NCBI GenBank assembly: GCA_019925105.1
Contig: JAHGAU010000015.1
Coordinates: 62,001-126,000, forward strand
Reading direction: 5' to 3'
Length of the DNA stretch: 64,000 nt
Origin: Niebla homalea
Lineage: Eukaryota; Ascomycota; Lecanoromycetes; Lecanorales; Ramalinaceae
Shown here piece by piece: positions 1-11,821 of this stretch (positions within the stretch are counted from its first letter, which is position 1; the number at the start of each line of letters is the position of its first letter). A program made the position numbers and the translations under genes. The notes beneath the pieces were generated by a model. That model was not told where the DNA came from. It saw nothing but the letters and a program-made list of their open reading frames with translations, and did no database searches.

Positions 1-112
1 TCAGAAGTAGAGATTGATTTATAACATCTTGCGTTACAAGCAGCAGACCGGATATTTACGCAACCCTGCTGAAAATTTCTTTAGGGGATGATGCGTGATA
101 AAACATTGTTTC

Positions 113-117
113 CCCTC
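113..117. repeat. Target-site duplication, left copy (CCCTC)
   Basis: Five bases directly outside the left LTR, identical to 5920-5924. Five bp is the usual duplication size for Copia elements. Confidence 0.85.
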
Positions 118-393
118 TGATGCAATATGCGCAAATGGGTGCAGGGTGCAGGGGAAGGGTGAGTAAGCCGAATCACTTGTATTGAGTCTACCACTATGCT
201 TGTCTAATTACACCGTGACAACGACCGTATTTGTGTCCATCCCAAGGGCCGTTTGATGACCGTATACTCACCGCACCTTATATACCGGTGCACCTATAAT
301 ACCGTTAATAAAAGGCCGTTTAATAGGCTTTTATGCGATAGGGTCTTTAATATAAAGGCTATTAAAATAACCGCGGAATACCCCCGTATATTA
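118..393 (-). repeat. Left LTR (3' LTR in element orientation), hybrid: outer half unmutated, inner half RIP-mutated
   Basis: 276 bp, aligned without gaps to 5644-5919. All differences (about 64 by hand count) are C/T or G/A. From 118 to 258 this copy carries the unmutated base at every difference; from 282 to 393 it carries the mutated base. Confidence 0.95.
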
Positions 394-403
394 CTCCCTC
401 TTT
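394..403 (-). other. Polypurine tract of the Copia element
   Basis: The plus strand reads CTCCCTCTTT directly inside the left LTR, i.e. AAAGAGGGAG on the minus strand. This is where the plus-strand primer site of a retroelement lies, and it fixes the element's orientation as minus. Confidence 0.7.
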
Positions 404-1139
404 AAAGTTACGATAAATTTATGATGGTAATACCGTTATTAACTTATTAAATATAATCCGAATTTTAATCGATTTATCTTAAAGGGTTATTTTAATAAAA
501 GCTTTATTATAATATTTACGAGTTAATCCTTAATATTAATATATTTTATTAAAATAAAACTTTCTTATATTTTTTTTTAAATAAAGTAATATTAAACGTT
601 AATATATTTAATCTATAAATAATTCTTTAAATTCTTAATAAAAGAGATATTACCGTTATTATTATTAAATAGAACGATAAACCCGTAACCTTTAAAAATC
701 CGGTTTTATTGATTTATTTTATAAATTAAATATTTATTTTATACCCTTCAGAAAAAGCTATATACTTAACATTTATAATAAAGGTAATAACGGTACGCTA
801 TTTCCGAATATATTATACGTATATTATACCGGTATTTAATATTATAAAGTTATATAATAACCTTTTATTATTTTTATTATTAATAAACGTAATATTTATG
901 AAGTATTTAAATAATCCGTTATTATATTAAAAGCATAAACTTAAATCTAATATATTCTTTAAATATTTAAGTACCCGTATTAAATAGTTTTAATATTAAA
1001 TAATAAGGTTATTATAAAATTAATTTAATTTTAAAATCGAAAAACCAGGTTTAAATGGGTAATAACTTAAAGGAATATAAGCTTATTAAGAAGCTATTAA
1101 TAAGTATATTAATTTATTTATTACATATTAAGTTAAGCT

Positions 1140-1540
1140 ATTTATATATTTTTATATTTATTTATTAAAATATTAATATTATTATAATTCATTATATAAT
1201 ACTTTTTAAAAACGTTAATAATATAACTTATTTAATTTATAATGATAATATCGTTATTTTAGGATACTTATATCCTGAGGATTGCCTTTAACGGGCCTTT
1301 TTTAATAAGCTTAAATATTAAAGTTAAATAATTCTTTATTTACTTATAAATTTTTAAGTTTTTAATAATAATAACGATATTATTAACGTAAAGGGCTATT
1401 AAATATATTTCTTTATTAAACTTTTTAATAAATACGTATGGATTAACCTGAATAAAAATAAAACCGAATTTATAAAGTTATAATTAAAATTTCTTAACTT
1501 AAATCCTTTTTAATTATTTAAGCCTATAAAGGCCTTTAAA
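1140..1540 (-). pseudogene. Remnant of Copia reverse transcriptase
   Basis: In one minus-strand frame the blocks follow Copia order: KGLYRLK (about 1518-1537), NPYVFIKKF (near 1420-1444), then LYVNNIVI at 1375-1390, where the catalytic YVDD appears as YVNN through two G-to-A changes. After it come a degraded segment like the F.M.DLG...LGI block and a segment matching the I.I.Q..YI..+L.RF block. Interrupting stops are all explicable as CAG/CAA/TGG changes by RIP. This segment is the basis for calling Copia rather than Gypsy. Confidence 0.8.
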
Positions 1541-4500
1541 TAAATAAAGGTATTTACCGGTATTTTATTAAGTTATCGGAATACCCTTAAGAATACTTAT
1601 ATAAATCTCTTTATCTAAATTACCGTTTAAGTATATAATAATAACATTTAAGAACTATAATTAAAGTCTATAGATAACCGTAAATACCAGAAGTAAGCAG
1701 AGTAACTTATACCTTAAAGTAAATAAAAAAATTTCCTTATAATTAATATTTTACTTTTAAGTAAAGCCTTTTATAATAAGTTTTACTTTATATTTATTAA
1801 TAAAATTCAAAGTAAAAAACTTATTCTTAAATACTTACTTAAAGTTAATAAGTTTATAATCCTTTAATTTATTTATAAATTCTTAAGTTTTATTTAATAA
1901 TAAACTTATAATCTTTTTATTAATAATTCTAATTTATTTAAATTAATTTAAAGAATTTATAGCTTATTAATAAATAAATAAATTAATATAAGCCGTAATA
2001 ATAAAAATAATATTATTAAAATTAATATTAAATATATAAAGATTATAATAATAATAACTTTAATAAAAACGGTTAATCTTAAATTTATTATCGATATTAT
2101 TATTTATATTTATTTTATTTTCCGGAGTATATCTTAATATTAATAAGGTTTTATCCGTTTATTAATAAGCCGGGATAAAATTATAAATATCCTTAAGTAA
2201 AATAAAAATATTAACTCCTTTTAATAAAAATAAGTTAAGAATCCCATTATTATTATAATTTTTATAATTTATAGGATTTTTAACGTTTTTAAGGTTTTTA
2301 ATAAGCTTTCTTAAATTTTTTTTTTAAATAAACGTTCCGTTTATTATTTTATAGATTTTTAATAATATTTCTTTTTTATTTTACTTTATTTAATTAAAGA
2401 TTTTATTATTAACTTAAAGGAGGTCGGGATTTACGGGATTTATATTATAATTTTCTTCTTTATTTTAAGGAATTAAGTAAATATAAATTAGTATAAACTT
2501 ATTTTTATTAGGTCCTTTAAATCCGTCCGATACGTATTTATCTTCGTAATAAGTTACGTTATTATCGGTAAGGGTTATTGGCTTTAAGGCCGGTAATATA
2601 TCTTTAATAATAAGTTATAATAATAAATACGTTACCGTTTTTTTATTAAAAACCTTTAAATTTATAACAATTTTTATATTCCTTTTATAGGGTATATAAA
2701 TATATAATTATAAGCTTAATATAATTTTTAAATAAATACTATTGGTAACGATTTTATCCAGTTTTAATTGTTTCGTTTTTTTTTAAATATATTTACTTTA
2801 TATAATATTTTAAATGTTTTTTCGTTTTTAATAAAAAATTTTATTTTTATTTATTTTTTAAAAGGGCTTATTCCCTTTATAAATAAAAGCTTTTATTTTA
2901 ATTAATTAACATATATAATTATAAAAACCTAAAAGTTATTTAATAACTTAATATAATATATTATATACCGGATTACTATTATAATTATTTAATTAAATTA
3001 TTTAATTACGTTATTTTATTCGGGTATATAATATATAATATATTCTATAATAATATTACGTTTTTTAATAACCGTTTTAAGGGCTTAAAATTCCTTTATA
3101 TTATCGGTATGGACGTACTTAATAATATTACCATTTTCCTTATAATTAAGTATATTAATAATAAATAAAACTTAATTAATTATTTTAATTTTTATTATTA
3201 ATAAAATAAAACTTAACCACTTTATAACCTCGTTAATAACGGATAAATAATATTTAAAGGGTATTATTCTGGGGATTAATATTTTAATATTATAAGGGCC
3301 TTAAACGTTATAAAAAAAATAAAACTTAAACTTTATTTTTTTATATAACGGTATTTACGTATACTTTTATAAGTTTATTATTCTTATATATATTATAAAA
3401 AAAGTCCTTTAAAGCCGATATTTTTAATATTTTTAATATTATTTTATATATAATATATAATTTAATTATATTTAAATAACTTAAACGGTTATAAAAAATT
3501 ATAAAAAACTTATTATTACCCTTTTTATATCTTTAAGTAATCTTATTATTATTATATTTAACTTTACCGTTTTTCTTATTTTTCTTACTTTATAATTTAT
3601 AAGATATAGGATTTAAATCTTCTTTATTAATTATTAACGTAACGTTTTTCCGGATATATATAAATAAATAAAGCTTTTTATACCGGTATTTTACCGTAAT
3701 AAGTTAATCTCCTTATATAATTTTTATTTTACGTTTATTAAAAATAATATTTATATTTTTATCCTTTAAAATTAAAATAAATAAAAGGTTAAATCTTAAA
3801 TAAGGAACCTATAATATATTTTAAATAATATGGTTTTAACCGTTTATCTCGATTATTACGTTATTATATCCAGGTAAGTTTAAGGAGCCTTTATCCCTTA
3901 TTATTACCCTTATAATCTTTTCTTTAAAACTCTGAAATATACTTCTTTAAGTATATATATATTTTATAGCGTTAAAGTTTATCGTTTAAAAAATCTTTTT
4001 ATCCTTAAACGGTATATTTTAACTTATCTTATTAAAGGAGTTACCTTTTATTACTATTAAAGCGTAATTATTATTGCCGGTATTTACGGATTTTATAGGG
4101 TTTAAGCTTTTATTATTTTAAAAAAAATCGTATTTTTTCCGTATTTATTTTATTATTTAATTATATAAATTACTTTTAAGTAAATAAGTTTCTTTATTAT
4201 TTATACCGTTTATTATAATAATATTTTTTACCTTATTATCGCCGTTATAAAGACTGGGATTACTTAAATCTACCGTAATAATATTATTATTAAGCTTATA
4301 TAAAATTAAATTATATAAATTTTTATTATTTTAATAGTTTTTTAAAAGCTTATTAAAATCAATCCGTTTTTTATTAAAAAAATAATAAAATTATTATTAT
4401 TATTAATAAATATAAACGTTAATTCTTTAATATTATATTCCTTTTTATTAACGGTAATAAAGCTTAATTCTTTAAATTCTTTATTATCTTTAATTATAAT

Positions 4501-5643
4501 TTTTTTAACTTATTTAAGTTCAAATTAAATTATTTATTTTTCGGGTTTTTCTGCTTTTTTAATTTTATTTTTATTAACTTCTTTATTATTTTTACCGCTT
4601 ACTTTTACGCTTTCTTTATTATAATCCTTAATTATATAACTTATTTTCTAATAATTATAATATTTTATTACGTAACGGGGTTTAATATTATTTTCTTTAT
4701 TTACTTTTATTATTATAATATTTATAATTTATTTTTTAACCGTATTAATCTTAATTATTTTAAGTCTTTAAATAACTCTTTTATTATTAAATATATCTTT
4801 ATTATTCTTAAGTTAATATATAATAAGGTTAAACTTATATATTTTTTAAAATAAGTTTATAATTATAAAATTTAAATAAATATCGTTTAATATAGTAATT
4901 TTATTAATTTAATTTACTTATTTATTTACTTTCTTTATAAATACGGTAAGCTTATTTATATTATTATCCTTTTAAGCTTTTATAATAAGGATCTTTATTA
5001 ATAAAAGGATTAATTTTCTCTTACTTTTTATAAAATAGATTTTATTTTATATTAAATAAATCTAAAATAAAATTATATTTTTACTTATTAAGATATATAA
5101 TCTTTACGTTATTATTACGTTATTTATAAATATACCGATAATAAAATCGGTATATATAATTTAAATCTTAACTTAAAAAAAACTTAAAAGTATAAAATTA
5201 AGTTATTTATAATACTTTATAATAAATAATTTCTTAAAAAACGTTTTATAGTTTAACTTTATTTATAAAAGTTATTATTATTAAGTTTAAAAAGCTTATA
5301 TAAAATTAACTTTATAAGGGATTCCTTAAAAATATTTAAGGGTAATTTAATAATTTTTACGGTAAATATTTTAAGTAATAATAACGTTATCCTTTTATCT
5401 TAAATACTATTATTACCGGAAGTATAAAGTATATATTACGTTTAATAAAGTAAATATTATTACGTTAAATTATTTTCTTTAATATCTTTATAATTATAAT
5501 TATTTATTAAAGTATTAAAGGTTAAAGTTATAATTATTTTACGGTTTTAAGTAATTATATAAACGTTATAAATATTACTTAAATAAAACTATTATTTAAA
5601 TAGTATATTATAATTAATTATCTTATTAACCGAACTTAGAATT

Positions 5644-5919
5644 TAATATAATATACGTAAATAAATATAGGGTATAAAGGAAGAATAAGTAAGTTAAATT
5701 ATTTATATTAAATTTATTATTATATTTATTTAATTATACCGTAATAACGACCGTATTTATGTCCATCTTAAGGGCCGTTTAATAACCGTATACTCACCGC
5801 ACCTTATGCACCGGTGCACCTGTAATACCGTTAACAAAAGGCCGTCTGGTAGGCCTTTATGCGACAGGGTCTCCAATGCAGGGGCTGCCAAGACAACCGC
5901 GGAATACCCCCGTGCATCA
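5644..5919 (-). repeat. Right LTR (5' LTR in element orientation), hybrid: inner half RIP-mutated, outer half unmutated
   Basis: The reciprocal of the left LTR: mutated at every difference from 5644 to 5784 and unmutated from 5808 to 5919. The switch lies in the 23 bp identical stretch 5785-5807, equivalent to 259-281 in the left copy. Confidence 0.95.
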
Positions 5920-5924
5920 CCCTC
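5920..5924. repeat. Target-site duplication, right copy (CCCTC)
   Basis: Five bases directly outside the right LTR, identical to 113-117. The intact duplication shows that the outer ends belong to one insertion event. Confidence 0.85.
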
Positions 5925-6565
5925 CCATCATCCACCCACGTGCACGGTCTGTCTCGCCCTGTCTCGGGGCAGAGCGATCGATGAGGCAGGTGTGAAGCGG
6001 CGCCTAGAATAAGTCGTAGAATGGCCCCAAAACGTACTTCACTCTCTCTTTAGTAGGTATACTGTGTTCACTTCAGTGGTTCTTCCATCAAGGCTGCTAG
6101 AAGCCACCCTATGCCCCGCAGCTTCTTAAGGGCCGGTGCATATTTGCCCGCTTCATCGGCATTAGGCATGTTCCACCTGTGACGGATATGTCTTTCAAAC
6201 CGCTTCAGGAATGCGATTCCCGGGTCCCTCTACAAAATTTCACGCGTCTTCGGTATGTTGTCTAGATTTGAATCGATTCTGACGTCCATCTTTTTATTTT
6301 TAGCAACGTAAAGTACTTTGAGATGCAGAAAATCCGAAAGGGTGCATTTGCCTCCACTTGCAAGACTATCGCATCCAGAGAGTCTAAGAGGCAGAGCGAT
6401 TTGTGCTGTTTCGCAAGCATGCTCCCAGCTCTGCTTAAGGAAGACCACACGTCATTGTAAGGTTGGTAAAGGATGATGGTCGGAGGTAGAGCATTCTGTG
6501 TGGGATCTTTGGTCTGCTGCGTTACAGTTGGAGTTGAAAACGTTTAAACTTATCCAAGTTCTGGA
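5925..6565. other. No gene seen
   Basis: Normal base composition resumes right after the transposon. Only short, unconvincing open frames on both strands; nothing recognisable. Confidence 0.5.
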
Positions 6566-6836
6566 TACGGGGGATGGCACGAAAGGTCCTGGACAATTAT
6601 CTTCTTAGCTTTATATTTAAAAGAGTTTACGGTATTCTATTTTGCCACTTAAGGAGTACTCCCCTATGGACCTCCCTGCAACTCTTAGTATATAATGGCT
6701 TAAACGTGGCTCCAAGGTTCACCCGCTAAGGAGGTATGCCTGGAGCTATTTATGATTTACTTGATACAAGATTACAGTCCAGGATATATAATAATGGTAG
6801 CTGCAAATTCTAGGACTTTTCGTGCCATCCTCCGTA
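6566..6836. mobile_element. MITE-like non-autonomous element with 27 bp terminal inverted repeats
   Basis: The left end (6566-6592, TACGGGGGATGGCACG...) matches the reverse complement of the right end (6810-6836) at 24 of 27 positions; all three differences are G/A transitions. The element begins and ends with TA, as expected if a TA target was duplicated (Tc1/mariner style), but the target duplication cannot be proven. It is 271 bp with no coding capacity. TIRs rich in TACGGAGG/CCTCCGTA are typical of fungal MITEs. Confidence 0.7.
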
Positions 6837-6930
6837 CTCCGTAGCAGTGTTCAAGAGCTCAAATAACATTAACCCAGCGCGCCTCCGCGCTTCCCTCCAT
6901 CTCTTTAATAAAGCCCGCTGCAAAACAAAA

Positions 6931-8190
6931 ATGCAGATGGATCCATCAAGCCAGACTTCTGTGCTGCAGAGCTACAGCTCCTTGCATAAGCGAGTCCATG
7001 CCTCTCATATCGATAGAAACAGGTGGTCGGAGACAGCGGCCTTAGAAAAAAAGGAGCAAGCAGACCTGGAAGTCCACAGGACGGAGAGTGCAAAGAAAGA
7101 TTTCTAGGGTACAAGAGTCGGAGAGTACAAGTTGAATACACTTGATGAGGAGTATGATCGGAGCATGGAAGGCATTCGAAGCCACGAGTCACAAACGGCC
7201 GACGAGTCCTACGACCGGTCAAGGGAACGTTTCTACATGATAGATGGGCTGGTGCAGCACGACTTCGCCGAAAAGGCTCATGAATCCAGTGAGTAAGCTC
7301 CATCTTCTCTGCCTGATCCGATGAACCGAGTGGCTAAGCCAAGGCCTAAAGTGACAGATTCAATGACTATAGCATGCTCCTGGAAGGCCACACGCTCTTG
7401 ACCTTCAATAAAAGGCATCCCCACATTACGGTCATTGCGATACAGCCGTATCGAGCCACTTCGGCTGAACGGCTCCTGCGTCTCGAGTTTTATACTCTCA
7501 CATACTGGGCTCTTCGCTATGTGACAAGACTAGCGCTACCAAATTCCTTACCTGTTAGTCCCCCAAAAACCCCCTCGATTTCCCACCGCATACTCATATT
7601 GGCACGCGCAGATCCGCTTGCTCTCAACCTGCGATAAGCGGGCCCCCTTCGTCTACGCAGCATTCAGCAGCAGATACATGATCAGTATGGCAAAGAACGA
7701 GCCGGATTTCGTGAAATGAGGTCCTCAATCTTGTCGCATACATGTTGGCGAATACCGTGAGCTCACAGACAAGAGCGACTGGACCGCAAGAGCTTACAGA
7801 CGAAGCTATCGGGACGGACAGACTGAGCCAACACTTTGAGGAACGAGAGCAGGAGAGGCGGGACCATCGAGGGGCTAAAAAACAAGTGGCCTTGTGCCAC
7901 TCTTGGCTCGCATGGGGCTCGTTGAGAATGAGCTTCGTCTATGGAGTATCAAAGCATTGGAGATCATGACTCGAGATCGAGTCCATTTCTCAGCTCACAC
8001 CATGGTTCAGGATAGCTTTCAGTGTGGTATGATGACATGAGCTCGCGCTCATTGAACAAGCACCTGGCATCTGTGACCTACTGAATCCATGGCTACAAGC
8101 TATCGAGGCGCAATGCACCGAATGGAAGGTCAAGAGCAAGGCACACTAGATACCAAGGTGCCGGGCGTTAAAGAAGATGCATAACCGCAG
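6931..8190 (+). pseudogene. Decayed gene of unknown identity
   Basis: A frame opens at ATG 6931 (MQMDPSSQTSV...), is polar and rich in Glu, Arg and Lys, meets one TAG at 7105-7107, and continues coding-like in the same frame to 7288. There a consensus donor GTGAGT (7289) follows, with a possible acceptor ACTATAG before 7371. Coding-like pieces interrupted by stops continue to about 8190 (for example VENELRLWSIKALEIM near 7920). The charged composition suggests a coiled coil. I do not recognise the family; the reading as one broken gene is inference. Confidence 0.35.
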
Positions 8191-9203
8191 CTGTGTACCA
8201 CGACACGCACAAGGATTATGAGCATGCATTGTGTTTAGAGACCGGATCTTTGTGGAATCTTGCTGACTTCAAGTAACAGCCTACATGTTAACATTGCCTG
8301 CGCTCATTGGCAAGCAAATGATGCCCATCTTGCTGACTGCAACTTTTGATACTCTGCTGGTATCAGATGGATTTGCGACATCAGCCGAGACTGCCCGATT
8401 GACCGCGTGCACTGCCAGCAAGCTCGACTCGATCCAGCTTTTGCTCCTGAGCTCGAGTGATCCTTCTTCTCAGCCCTGAGCTCTGCTTCCACCGCGCTAC
8501 AGCACCCACATCGATCTCCCTTCTCACGACTGCTCTTGTATGAACGGCAGGCAACGGCTCAGCGAGCAGGCATCCCTGCTGCCCGTCAAGCAAGGGTCTT
8601 CCAAGGATGCCCACGACTTCGCGATCTTAACAACGTCCCTATCCAATCTTACCACTCTCGCAGACCTATCCACAATCGATCCCGTTACCCACCACGCTCA
8701 CCCCCTCCGCCCCTCAACCCAACATGTTCCCTAGACTGTTCCGATTCGAGGCAAACGCATCTCCCACCCTAATGTGCATCCTCTGCCTCCCGTCCCCGCT
8801 TTCTGTCATCGCCACTCCACCCATGAAGACACCCCTGCAGTGCCATTCCACCAACGCGAAAACAACCACCATTCATTCGCGCCGATTCCACTTGAATGTG
8901 TCTCATATTTGAGCATGACGTGGGACTCCCACGTCTCCACTTACGTGTGTGACCACTAGATGAGCGGTATTTTAAGAATGGCGGCCAATTTGAAGGTGGT
9001 TGGGGAAGGGGGAAGGTCGAGAAGCCCATTTGGGCAGCGAGGCAGTCATGCCATCGTGTAGAGCGCGCGGTGGACTTGAGAACAGTCGCAGGTTTTCAGG
9101 CAAAGTAGGATGCGTAGCGGGGGCTGATTGAGTGGGCAGCGAGCGAAGCATGAGCTTCGTTAGCTCGTTGGTCCTGCCGTTCTAACTTCTGCAATTCGTA
9201 ATT
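8191..9203. other. No gene seen
   Basis: Several overlapping short frames occur on both strands, but none has coding character or a recognisable motif. Confidence 0.5.
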
Positions 9204-10040
9204 TCAGGAATCACGAAACGCGAAGTGAGAATGATGTGCTGCGCAAAACTTCTGAAAATAATTCGTCTTCCTGTTGCCAAAGGGAGATACGGCGGGAATG
9301 ATACCGGTGTGACCAAGTATCGATGTAAATAATATCAAACTCTTAACTTCCGTCCGCATCACCCTGTAGACGTTGCAATCTCCATCGACGCCACCTGGCT
9401 GCATCGCCTGCTCGGCCTGATTTAATGTCACAAGCTCCAGCTCGGCATCGCTCATATGCTCCACCGCGCTGACAAAATTCGCCGCATTGCTATCAGTGAC
9501 ACACTCGCGAGTGTCTGAGCCTGCAGCCTCATTCGCGGCAGCTGCGGCGTCATTATCGGTAGCTGCATCTATGGCCCCCCTGGGCCCTCTGCCTCGACAG
9601 CTTCATTCGCCGCACCATCCGCCTCAACCAGGCGATGGAAACATTCTGCACCACCGCCTCCCTCCCACCGAAGTCAGACCGTCGGGCCAGCCATTGCTTT
9701 CCTGCACGATGCGAAATAATTCCTTCGATCCCAAAACAAAACCCTGGCGGCCTGTTCCAAATTTACCCGGTACAAGTCGTTCAACAGCCTCGACTACCGG
9801 AGGGACCACAGCCGCGGCACCGGCAGCTCCTAGATTGCTGGCCTGGTCCACGACATTTGAAACCCGATCGAACCGCCCGACTTGTTGGCAGCGGAACACG
9901 ACAGCTCCGACGAGGGCGCCGCCCGCGGTGAGTGAGGGGGCCTGGACGACGTTGAAGCTCGTGATGTTGCCGGTAAAGGCATGTTGGACGTCGGAGGAAA
10001 TGGCTGCCGCGAGGGCGGCGGAGCCGGTGACGGCGCGCAC
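9204..10040 (-). pseudogene. Decayed alanine-rich protein gene, frameshifted
   Basis: Upstream piece 9624-10040 encodes an Ala/Val-rich segment containing VERLVPGKFGTGRQGFVLGS and ends in a spurious tail. The neighbouring frame then continues with an Ala/Glu/Asp-rich stretch through NFVSAVEHMSDAELE and a VDGDCNVYRVM segment to a stop at 9204. At least two frame changes are needed to join the pieces, with no good splice sites at the joins. Composition resembles a secreted or surface protein, but no signal peptide was identified. The plus-strand open frame over the same interval is a GC-rich shadow. Confidence 0.35.
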
Positions 10041-10974
10041 TGTGGACTGAGGTTGCTGGAGTCAGCATTGGTTTTCACTCGAGTTCGTGAGATGGGGTAT
10101 ATGTATGGAGGACTTCATTCCCCCAGCGACCTCTTGGCAAGGGCCTAGGGACGGACTCAGGAGACCGGCTTTTCGGGATAGGGCAGCAGAAGCTTCAGGA
10201 AGAGCTTACTACCGGCGGCCCAATAGCTAGCAGTATTAGCGAGGAGACGGCGAAGTTCTTGTTGTTCCCAGGGGACGTGGTTCAATTCTTGACGGCCAGC
10301 GCGTGATTGTCCCTTGGGTTGGGACAGAACAGGCTGGGGTTGACTCAAAGTAATCTGAGAATGCAAATGATGGCATATTACGAGTTACAGTCATCACAGC
10401 GTGATGCCCTCACAGGTGTATCCACGCGGGCAATCGCCACTGTCATCAGTCAGAGCACATCATTTGCAAATGTCGGAAGGGCGACAGGTAAAGCGTACCA
10501 TTCTACGTTCGGAAAGAGTGTTTGGTATTCAGTTGATTATGGAAAGATGCAGCATAATGAAGACACCAGAGACCGAGAGTATGTGACAAAACATGAAAGG
10601 CATGGCATCCGAGACACCACGATCAACAGCCAAGCATCTCCCACAACGGCCATGTTCCTCCACATTTCGAATGGTCTTTGCCTTGACTCGCGATGTCATC
10701 GAAGCGATGTGAGTCACGGTGGAACAACTCGTTGCCACCGTGAACGCGTACCCTATCATACCGTTAGCTCAACCACCCTTCCCATGACGTGGCTCCGGAC
10801 GGTCCGAGACGACACGTCAAAGGGTAGCATCCAATGATCAGTAGTGGTCCTCATCCGCGAGCACAGAGTCATCAATTCATTGGTGCCATATTATTGATAT
10901 TGATCATCATAAAAGACTAGTGCTCAGGTTCCGATACCACGGTGTTGTTATTATGGGAAATCCCTCCAATGGGA
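10041..10974. other. No convincing gene
   Basis: A 176-codon plus-strand frame at 10307-10837 has no ATG at its 5' end, no motif and a composition unlike the real genes here. Nothing else seen. Confidence 0.45.
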
Positions 10975-11666
10975 TCAAAGAGAAGCAATAGCGCCTTTAA
11001 TCACCTCCACCACCCGTTTGGATTTGCTGATATGGACGCTGTGTACCGCATTGCATCTCACCACCTCAGACCCAGCCATCTCCGCGAATTTCCCTGCACG
11101 AACGGCGGGATCATTTGATTGTTATCGCAAATGAGATACGTGCTGGGGACATCCTTCCAGGCGCAATACTCAATCTTCTGGACACTGAACCCTGGGGGTC
11201 TTGCAATACCACCCGCCACTCTACAAATATCGTGAAATATTCCATCAGAGATGGCGGACGACCAAGCACTTACTTTGGTATCATGTAACGGCCCCGGCGT
11301 GGCCTCTGCGCCTTCTGGAAAGACGCCACCGTCGAGAAATACGAGCTTGGCAATCCCTCCTTTCTTGCCCCTTTGGGACACGGCTTTTACGTCAAGGTCT
11401 TTGAGCGCCGCTGACGCAAGATAGCCGCCGGCAGTGTGAATAACCACGACGACTTTCGGACCATCCTCAAATAAAGCAGCAAGGTGTGTACAAATACTCT
11501 CAATATCATTCTTCATGGTTGGGTTGCTGGGGCTAGTAGTTCCAGTGCTAGCAATGCTTGCTGCGAGCTTAGTGAAGCCGGCATTCTGCAGCAATTGCGG
11601 CAATAAGTCGTAAGATCGCGAACCTTCCCACCACCCAGGTACTAGGGCAATTGTGGGAGTCATCAT
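10975..11666 (-). pseudogene. Alpha/beta-hydrolase (esterase-like), frameshifted near the C terminus and lacking the nucleophile serine
   Basis: From ATG 11666 the protein starts TPTIALVPGWW, the first strand and oxyanion loop of the AB_hydrolase_6/esterase type, followed by the nucleophile-elbow region VVVIHTAGGYLAS. Family members have Ser in a G-H-S-x-G-G context; here Thr (residue 78) occupies that place. The frame passes PSTYLICDNNQMIPPF and then terminates at 11058. Shifting frame at about 11088-11097 restores the expected tail (GKFAEMAGSEVVRCN, AVHSVHISKS with the catalytic-His region) to a stop at 10975. This suggests a one-base deletion or a sequencing error. An upstream ATG at 11699 is possible; the TATA-like TTATATATGT at 11727 favours the inner start. 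It lies about 155 bp downstream of the Zn2Cys6 gene, same strand. Confidence 0.65.
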
Positions 11667-11821
11667 GATGAAGTCAGGATGGTTGGAGGATCCCATCATT
11701 GAGAGGAGTGAATGCAGCGAAAGCGTGTTATATATGTGAGATGGTGGACCGAGGGGGAGTTGGCCGTTTGGAAGAGAGGACCTGAGCCGTGAGGTCGAAT
11801 TTACATCCAGCAGGCCGAAGC

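Larger units (their letters stand above)
118..5919 (-). mobile_element. RIP-degraded Ty1/Copia LTR retrotransposon, complete with both LTRs and target duplication
   Basis: Two 276 bp direct repeats (118-393, 5644-5919) bound a very AT-rich interior almost without CA/TG dinucleotides, while CG-context cytosines survive; this is the RIP signature. The LTRs begin TGATGCA and end TGCATCA (mutated to TA at the inner ends), a 7 bp inverted terminus. CCCTC flanks both ends. A polypurine tract on the minus strand abuts the left LTR, so the element reads right to left. Minus-strand translation near 1140-1540 still shows Copia reverse transcriptase blocks in the right order, with the YVDD site changed to YVNN. 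No open reading frame survives, so the element is dead. The order (RT near the 3' end, integrase expected upstream) and 5.8 kb length fit Ty1/Copia. Integrase and gag were not individually recognised. Confidence 0.93.

Noticed and set aside
118..5919. Gypsy (Ty3) identity for the LTR element
   Set aside because: The blocks around the YVDD site (KGLYRLK, then NPYVFIK, then the GPLK/LGI-like segment) follow Copia order and spacing, not Gypsy.
9487..10050. 187-codon plus-strand frame
   Set aside because: Low-complexity Pro/Thr/Arg translation typical of the antisense of an Ala-rich coding region.
10307..10837. 176-codon plus-strand frame
   Set aside because: No ATG at its start, no domain, and composition unlike neighbouring genes.
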